DNA of 64,000 nucleotides from Asterias rubens. Taxonomy: Eukaryota; Echinodermata; Asteroidea; Forcipulatida; Asteriidae. The position numbers and the translations under genes were made by a program. The stretch covers positions 4,216,001 through 4,280,000 of the forward strand of contig NC_047068.1 in NCBI RefSeq assembly GCF_902459465.1, read 5' to 3'. Position 1 is the first letter of the stretch. The number at the start of each line of letters is the position of its first letter. Below are positions 58,736-64,000 of the stretch, piece after piece. The notes under the pieces were generated by a model that was not told the origin of the DNA, ran no database searches, and was given only the letters and a program-made list of their open reading frames with translations.

Positions 58736-61441
58736 TTAAAAGGCGACACGCACAGAGGGACCACTGACACCGACATCAATAGAAGTTTCGTCCTCGCTGT
58801 CGTCGTCCGACGATTCAACGATCCGAGTACGGGCAGAGGCTTCAACCGAAACTGGCAAGTTCTTGCGCACATCTCTTTCAGATTTTTCCCCAATTGCGAC
58901 GTCGTAAAGATTGACGTCACCCATCGCCGGTTGAGACATGTAGAACGTTTTGACGATGGAGTAGTATGTCTTGCCCGTTTTCGCCCTGAAGTACCAACGG
59001 TAGGGCCAAGTGAGTCCGAGGACCGTTGCGAGGACGAAAAAGCGCAGTTTCATCCACCACGGGGCCGTGTTCTCGCCTACGAAAGCCGCCACTCGCTTCT
59101 CGAATCCAGGCACGCCATTATCCACCTCGACGTCCATATACGTGTCCATGTGCTCGTTTCTTTTCCTGAACTCTTCCAATTGGGAATAGTAAACCGTACT
59201 TGTCTCAATATCACCGGGTGAAATGCATTTGTCCAGACGTATTCTCGTGACGCCGAACTTACTGATTCCCTCCATCTTCTCAGCGGATTCGTCCGACCAG
59301 AAGTTGAAAACGAAGGTCTTGAAGTCCCGATGGGTTACAACTTTCTCTTGGTATGTTTCAATGCGGGACTGAGAGTTGCCTTGCGCGTCCGTGTAGTACA
59401 CTGTCCTCGTCCGTGTCTCGAAGTGGTAGCACGTGGCAATCCAGGAAATTATGGGTTGAGCCTGACGCATCTGAGAGACAAGCCTACCGACTGTGCCGGC
59501 TTCTCCCAATTTGCTCAGGTATACTTTTTCCCTGGCGCGGATCGACTCAAGAAGCATTAACAGATATGCACAAGGCATACAGATGATACCGAAAACGGCC
59601 AACACTATCATACTTGAACTATAAGTGCCGCATGATGTCGAAAAACAAACTGCCACCCAAGGAAGATAAAACCACAATGAGCAGAAGGAACTAATGGACA
59701 GGATCCTGGCAAGGCTGACATTTCTTACACGACGTCGTGATCTCTTTCGTTTCTGCTTGGCTTGCGCGTTGCCGTCTTCTGGTTGAGAGGAACCGGTGAC
59801 TAAGTCCCCAACAGCGTGCTTGTCTTGGTCTTGGCCTTGGTCTTGGTCTTGGGAAGGCTCTGGGATAGATACAGTTACCATCTCAAGTGTTTCTCTTTCT
59901 GGTTCATCGGGTTCTTCTTTGCATTTCAGGACTCCGTAAACGACAAAGGGTAAAACCAGAGTCACGGTCAAGACAAGCACAAGTGTGAATATCCACAGAC
60001 CTGATGGCTCCGCCGACTCATCAGAATCATCTCTGTTGCGGTCTCTCCAGCTCGACCAACCGTTCCAGCTCGACCAACTGTTCCAACTGTTCCAACTGTT
60101 CCAACTGTTCCAACTGTTCCAACTGTTCCAACTGTTCCAACTGTTCCAACTGTTCCAACTGTTCCAACTGTTCCAACTGTTCCAACTGTTCCAACTGTTC
60201 CAACTGTTCCAACTTGACCAACTCGGCATAGTGGTTGCGATCATCGGTGGTGTGGTGGTCTTCGAGCACGAGCCGTCAGAAATCCACTCGCCGGTGTCCA
60301 AGGGTGAGATTACACCTGCTGTCGGGCCACGACACACGGCGAAATAATAGCTTGGAGAGTAACCCTCCTGGCAGAACCAGGTTGCTAGTGCCCCGTCGAT
60401 CCTACTAGTGTCCCATAAGATTGCGTTAGTTGTGACATCTTGGAGGCTTGGGCACACTTGGTGTTGTATTTTTTCACAGAACTGACCGGTGAAGTATGTA
60501 GCGCACTCGCACATTATTGCCGCATCACCGTTCTTCTGATGACAGGTTCCGTTATTTGTGCAGGGGTTGTGTTCCGCACAAGTCAGATTTGTTAGTGTTC
60601 CACGGCAGTCCAGCGAAATCTCATAGTTCGGTTGGAATCGATTGCTTGTGTAGACGTACCATGTTCCTGTTATGAATTCCGGCCGAAGGACTCTGGTGGT
60701 TACGTACACAAAGACGGCATCGGAGTTGTAATCCGGCCCAACAACCCACCCGGAGAAAGACTCGGAATAGTAGAGGTACGCCGTAGATGCTCCGGGGCCT
60801 CCACGCAAGTACACCGGACGTGAGTACCGATAAACACCAGCTAACCGCTCGTAGTAATAATTGAGTTGATTGAAGTGAACGAACTGTCCATCGTCCAGGT
60901 CCTGAATGATGACTTTGTTGAATGCAAATATCCCAGAACTGCATGGTCTAAACTGTACGTCGTCTGGTATGCACCGAGGACCCAATGCGTTCGAACTGAC
61001 GTAAAAGTTACCCCCTCTGACGTAATCATAGTAAAACCACCTGTCGATCACGTTGTGAAACGGTGTCAAACCACGAGAAAGCCAATTTGTGTCTGAGAAT
61101 GACCTCGTGGTTGCACCGAGCCCTGCCAACTCCCCTTCCCCGGAACCGATCAGCATCTGCCTCTTGGTACGGTCAAAGTGGAAAAACAGATTATGCTGCT
61201 CGTGTTTGAACACGGGGAAATCTGACCATGTGAACGGCTGGAGAGTGTAAGCACCGCCTAGCTGAACGAACCCAACGTACTTTGGATCGGCATCGACGAA
61301 GATTCTCTCGCACAGACCGGTAGGGATGTTGCCGTCACCGCTTACTAGTTGCCCCTCATTAAAAATCACGAATAACAAAAACAGCGACCATACAAGTCTT
61401 GAACGTGCTTCGCCCATCTTTGTTGAACGTTGTGTTACCAT
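58736..61441 (-). CDS. Chimeric membrane protein: EGF/sushi ectodomain fused to a TMEM151-like region
   Basis: A single 901-codon exon. A signal peptide (about residues 9-35) leads into two similar Tyr/Trp-rich modules (about 44-140 and 185-270; the second reads GVYRYSRPVYL ... SGWVVGP). An EGF domain follows (Cys 288, 294, 300, 311, 313, 322), then a sushi-like domain (Cys 330, 357, 370, 392). A Thr/Pro/Ser linker and a Trp-Asn-Ser tract containing a perfect (NSW)15 at 412-456 lead to the first membrane span (482-505). After an acidic/QD-rich and then Lys/Arg-rich segment (506-574) come spans near 580-600 and 610-631. A conserved block (MRQAQPIISWIATCYHFE ... RTVYYT) and a final hydrophobic segment near 796-818 follow. 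Residues about 580-835 resemble vertebrate TMEM151A/B in order and spacing. The C-terminus is acidic and Ser-rich. Met9 may be the true start. Function is unknown; a cell-surface receptor or adhesion role is inferred. Confidence 0.9.
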   Translation of the reverse strand: MVTQRSTKMGEARSRLVWSLFLLFVIFNEGQLVSGDGNIPTGLCERIFVDADPKYVGFVQLGGAYTLQPFTWSDFPVFKHEQHNLFFHFDRTKRQMLIGSGEGELAGLGATTRSFSDTNWLSRGLTPFHNVIDRWFYYDYVRGGNFYVSSNALGPRCIPDDVQFRPCSSGIFAFNKVIIQDLDDGQFVHFNQLNYYYERLAGVYRYSRPVYLRGGPGASTAYLYYSESFSGWVVGPDYNSDAVFVYVTTRVLRPEFITGTWYVYTSNRFQPNYEISLDCRGTLTNLTCAEHNPCTNNGTCHQKNGDAAIMCECATYFTGQFCEKIQHQVCPSLQDVTTNAILWDTSRIDGALATWFCQEGYSPSYYFAVCRGPTAGVISPLDTGEWISDGSCSKTTTPPMIATTMPSWSSWNSWNSWNSWNSWNSWNSWNSWNSWNSWNSWNSWNSWNSWNSWNSWSSWNGWSSWRDRNRDDSDESAEPSGLWIFTLVLVLTVTLVLPFVVYGVLKCKEEPDEPERETLEMVTVSIPEPSQDQDQGQDQDKHAVGDLVTGSSQPEDGNAQAKQKRKRSRRRVRNVSLARILSISSFCSLWFYLPWVAVCFSTSCGTYSSSMIVLAVFGIICMPCAYLLMLLESIRAREKVYLSKLGEAGTVGRLVSQMRQAQPIISWIATCYHFETRTRTVYYTDAQGNSQSRIETYQEKVVTHRDFKTFVFNFWSDESAEKMEGISKFGVTRIRLDKCISPGDIETSTVYYSQLEEFRKRNEHMDTYMDVEVDNGVPGFEKRVAAFVGENTAPWWMKLRFFVLATVLGLTWPYRWYFRAKTGKTYYSIVKTFYMSQPAMGDVNLYDVAIGEKSERDVRKNLPVSVEASARTRIVESSDDDSEDETSIDVGVSGPSVRVAF
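60074..60208. repeat. 9-bp coding minisatellite, 15 perfect units
   Basis: 'ccaactgtt' on plus is repeated 15 times without a mismatch, with degenerate units on both sides (about 60038-60073 and 60209-60220). On minus it encodes Asn-Ser-Trp in the ectodomain of the TMEM151-like protein. Other frames read (LFQ)n, (SNC)n and (LEQ)n and are shadows. Confidence 0.98.
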
Positions 61442-61456
61442 TTAAAAGTGTTGGTT

Positions 61457-61464
61457 TATTTATA
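61457..61464 (-). promoter_or_regulatory. TATA box upstream of the TMEM151-like gene
   Basis: TATAAATA on minus, with its first T at 61464. A start site about 30 bp downstream would fall near 61434, after the first ATG (61441) and before the second in-frame ATG (61417). Confidence 0.5.
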
Positions 61465-61698
61465 CGATCTGTATTGGTTGAGCAGTCGATCTAAAATGAT
61501 GGCATTTCCTCGGGGCACTTTCTCATTTATGCAGAAACGCCACAGTAAGGTGAAGTCATACAAACTACATCCGCGTATATGGTGAAACTTTCCATTTTGC
61601 GTGTTGAGAACTGCTAAAACATCCTCTTCCGCCTAATATTGAAACTTGGTATAAAAGGCATATCATAAAATAATACTGAAATATGATTGTTTCGACAG

Positions 61699-61985
61699 TT
61701 AAAAGCACTATACACTATTGGTACTTACTCAAAATAATTGTTAGCATAAAAACTTACTCGGTATTACGAGCAATGGAAAGCTATATTGATAAGTATAAAA
61801 CATTTTGAGAAACATCTCCCTCTGAAGTAACGTTTTTGCGAAAGAGTTCATTTCTCACTCAAATAATAAAAGACTATTAAAGCCTTTTATCTTGCACCTA
61901 AAAGCACACACATTTGTGCAACAAGGGTGTTTTTCTGTAACTATTCTCTTGCAAGTTCGATGACCAATAATTGAGCTGTATTTCT
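61699..61985. mobile_element. TTAA-type MITE, family A, copy 11 (right end lost)
   Basis: TTAA at 61699-61702 is followed by 'aagcactatacactattgg', then 'ctcaaaataattgttagc', 'ctccctctgaagtaacg' and 'gcacacacatttgtgcaac' in family order. It lies about 260 bp upstream of the TMEM151-like gene. Confidence 0.82.
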
Positions 61986-63465
61986 GGACAGGTAATAAAA
62001 AGTTAGGATATAAAGATTCCCAAAACGGCGCTGCCAAGATTATTGCGATGATGACGTTGGTTAACTAGCTCATTATTCGTTCTTTTCTAAAATTTATATA
62101 AAACAATCCACTCGAAGACCCATCGTACATTAATACTTCAAGCATAAAACTCCCTTAAAAAAACTCCAAACGATTGCAACAAATGTTAAAGGCAATGATT
62201 ACAAGTAACTGGCATTTTGAACTGCGCGCCTTTCTTTCAAAACGCACCTTTCAAAACGCACCTTGTCTCAACCGTTGCGCTATGTATATGTTATGCTTTC
62301 GTCCTTCCAGCGAGTGGCTCTAATAACTTAACATTACTAAATTATTCATTGAACGTACACAATCTTCTGAAACGATATCGTGTTAATCATTTACCTACGG
62401 GCCTGCCATGTTGGTTCAACAACTTTGGACTTTGACCAAAACAAACAAACACACAAACAAGCAAACATGGCGACGATAAGGTAGTACCCGTGTGTGGATT
62501 GAAATGGTACGTTTTAACGAGGTTTGACGTCTAAAGCTAGATCACGAATGATGCAGAATAATTAATTTGTGATAGAAAAAAGGTATGTGTAATTCATTTA
62601 CTATTTTATTTTTTTGGGAACTATGAATTTTAAATGGCTTTATAAGACGATCGTCTGGACCCAATTTTGAGGGAATGCTTCCCCCGGAATTAAGCGTTTA
62701 CGGTCCGTAATGGTTCGCGTGCTTTACATGCACGGACCGTGGTTTCATAGAAATGCTTAACGGCTGGTGTTGTGCTTATCTGTGCGATGTCCATTTCATA
62801 GCGATGCTATATCCGTAAGCATTTACGACGAAATGGATGTTAGGCTTCCAGTGCTTACTCCACGAAAATGAATAACGTCAAAATGCAAATCCATGGTGAA
62901 CTAGCAAGATGGCTGTTGTGAAAAACGTTTACACCTTAGCAAATTTCTCTGCGACAGTAAGCACGAAAACTTGCTTTTAAGCAGCAATATGAAATTGGTC
63001 CATGGGGGCTCCTTAATGATTCCGCAGTAAGCAGAGCCTTGGACAATGAGCCAAGATGTGTCCTTGAAACATACTTGTGAAAGTGAAAGGTCCTATATTG
63101 CCCCTACATTACAGTATTGATTTAAGGAAGTATACAACCGCACTGGTTAATAAAACAAACACTAATGTTGCGAATTCTTAGAACACATTAGATTCGTTTT
63201 TTCCCCAAACGGCACTCTAACTTTCGTTTTGCATAATATTTAGTCATGAGCACAAATTCATTAAATAATATGCATTTATCGCAACTATGGCTTGGCTGGC
63301 CTATGTTAGAGTGACAGTCTCTTCAACCTGTGGAGACATGGAATGATGGATTAAAAGAACAAAAACTAGTCTAAGATCAAAGATTTATACAAAACTTACA
63401 CGGTCTAATGATGCTAGTTATAGAAAACATCCCTCGAAATATTTTTTGTCTGAAACATCATATTT
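61986..63465. other. Intergenic sequence, nothing coding recognised
   Basis: No exon is recognised. Around 62690-63010 there are foldback-like stretches ('gtttacggtccgtaatgg', 'catgcacggaccgtgg', 'aagcagcaatatgaaattgg') related in style to the 'cataaag' elements. Confidence 0.4.
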
Positions 63466-63775
63466 CAGTCTCCCGACGATGACTAGATCAAGCTAGTCGA
63501 AACGTTGAGACCAATCTAGTACAGTTAATCACAATCCTGTAAGCTCAAGTAGTATAGTCCCAGCCTATTTTCTATAACATCCGCCCGGGTATTTAGGTAC
63601 AAATCAGGACAGTTCTTTTCAGAACTGAGAAGTCTCCCGAACACCCGAACATCTACTCCGCGGTAGTAGAATAAAGCAAGACAGTAGTAGAATAAAGCAA
63701 GACAGCTGTTCTCTAAGAACAAACTCTACATAGGAAGTAGATACTCACATGGTGTTACCGCAAACCAAATAGGCC
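63466..63775 (-). mobile_element. Family D dispersed repeat, copy 3, with hammerhead-like hairpin
   Basis: Reverse-oriented copy of the family at 11145 and 47090: 'cttttcagaactgagaagtc', 'cgcggtagtagaata' and 'catggtgttaccgcaaacc'. A 21-bp unit ('tagtagaataaagcaagaca') is duplicated at about 63665-63705. Its far end (63466-63512) forms a two-helix hairpin: gtctc/gagac and gactag/ctagtc flanking CCGACGA and GAAA. Confidence 0.65.
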
Positions 63776-64000
63776 TATATATTGATACATCACCATGCAA
63801 TGTCTCAAATCTTACACAGTCATAATTATTTGACGAGAAAACCAATTTCCCGTTTGCAGTTTATCGCTCAGTGGGCGTTTAATTTATATTTTTAAAATAT
63901 AAATCGATGTCATGCAAACTGTGTAATCTTTTTTTTTGCAGCGGGTCTGACTGAAGAATAGGCAGACGCCCTGGTCTAGCCGTAGCTGTAGCCGAAGTCA
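63776..64000. other. Window end, nothing recognised
   Basis: No gene or known repeat could be identified here. Confidence 0.4.

Noticed and set aside
59985..60347. 120-codon plus-strand (LFQ)n frame
   Set aside because: Antisense shadow of the NSW-encoding minisatellite; the minus frame is part of a 901-codon domain protein.

Overview
The window looks like nuclear DNA of a marine deuterostome invertebrate, most likely an echinoderm and probably a sea star. The case rests on GT-AG split genes with short exons, metazoan orthologues, AT-rich introns, and a dense load of short non-autonomous elements. The taxon is inferred from gene similarity and repeat style. There is no bacterial-type operon, CRISPR array or virus.

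Five protein-coding genes are supported. (1) 5.7-20.5 kb, minus: EIF3B, 16 coding exons whose phases all match, 700 residues. (2) 21.4-28.4 kb, plus: serine hydroxymethyltransferase, 8 coding exons, 503 residues, head-to-head with EIF3B across about 940 bp. (3) 43.3-50.0 kb, minus: a stomatin (band-7/SPFH) gene, 6 exons, 286 residues. (4) 51.8-52.9 kb, plus: an intronless class A GPCR, 373 residues, with altered DRY and CWxP motifs. (5) 58.7-61.4 kb, minus: an intronless 901-residue chimeric membrane protein. It has a secreted ectodomain (tandem modules, an EGF domain, a sushi-like domain and a perfect (NSW)15 tract) joined to a TMEM151-like membrane region.

The rest is mostly repeats. They include a TTAA-flanked MITE family with about 11 copies, several other terminal-inverted-repeat or foldback families, tRNA-derived SINE pieces and LINE 3' remnants. 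Tandem arrays are a 105-bp array (1.7-3.6 kb), a nearly invariant 69-bp array inside an EIF3B intron (7.0-8.1 kb), a 23-bp minisatellite (32.0-32.8 kb) and a 9-bp coding minisatellite (60.1-60.2 kb). No protein-coding gene was recognised between 29 and 43 kb; that stretch holds UTR candidates and repeats.

EIF3B and SHMT are both growth-linked housekeeping genes and may share a bidirectional promoter. The other three genes show no obvious pathway link. The strongest candidate for something undescribed is the TMEM151-like chimeric receptor with its C-mannosylation-type tryptophan tract. Second is the pair of transposon insertions abutting two consecutive splice donors of the stomatin gene.
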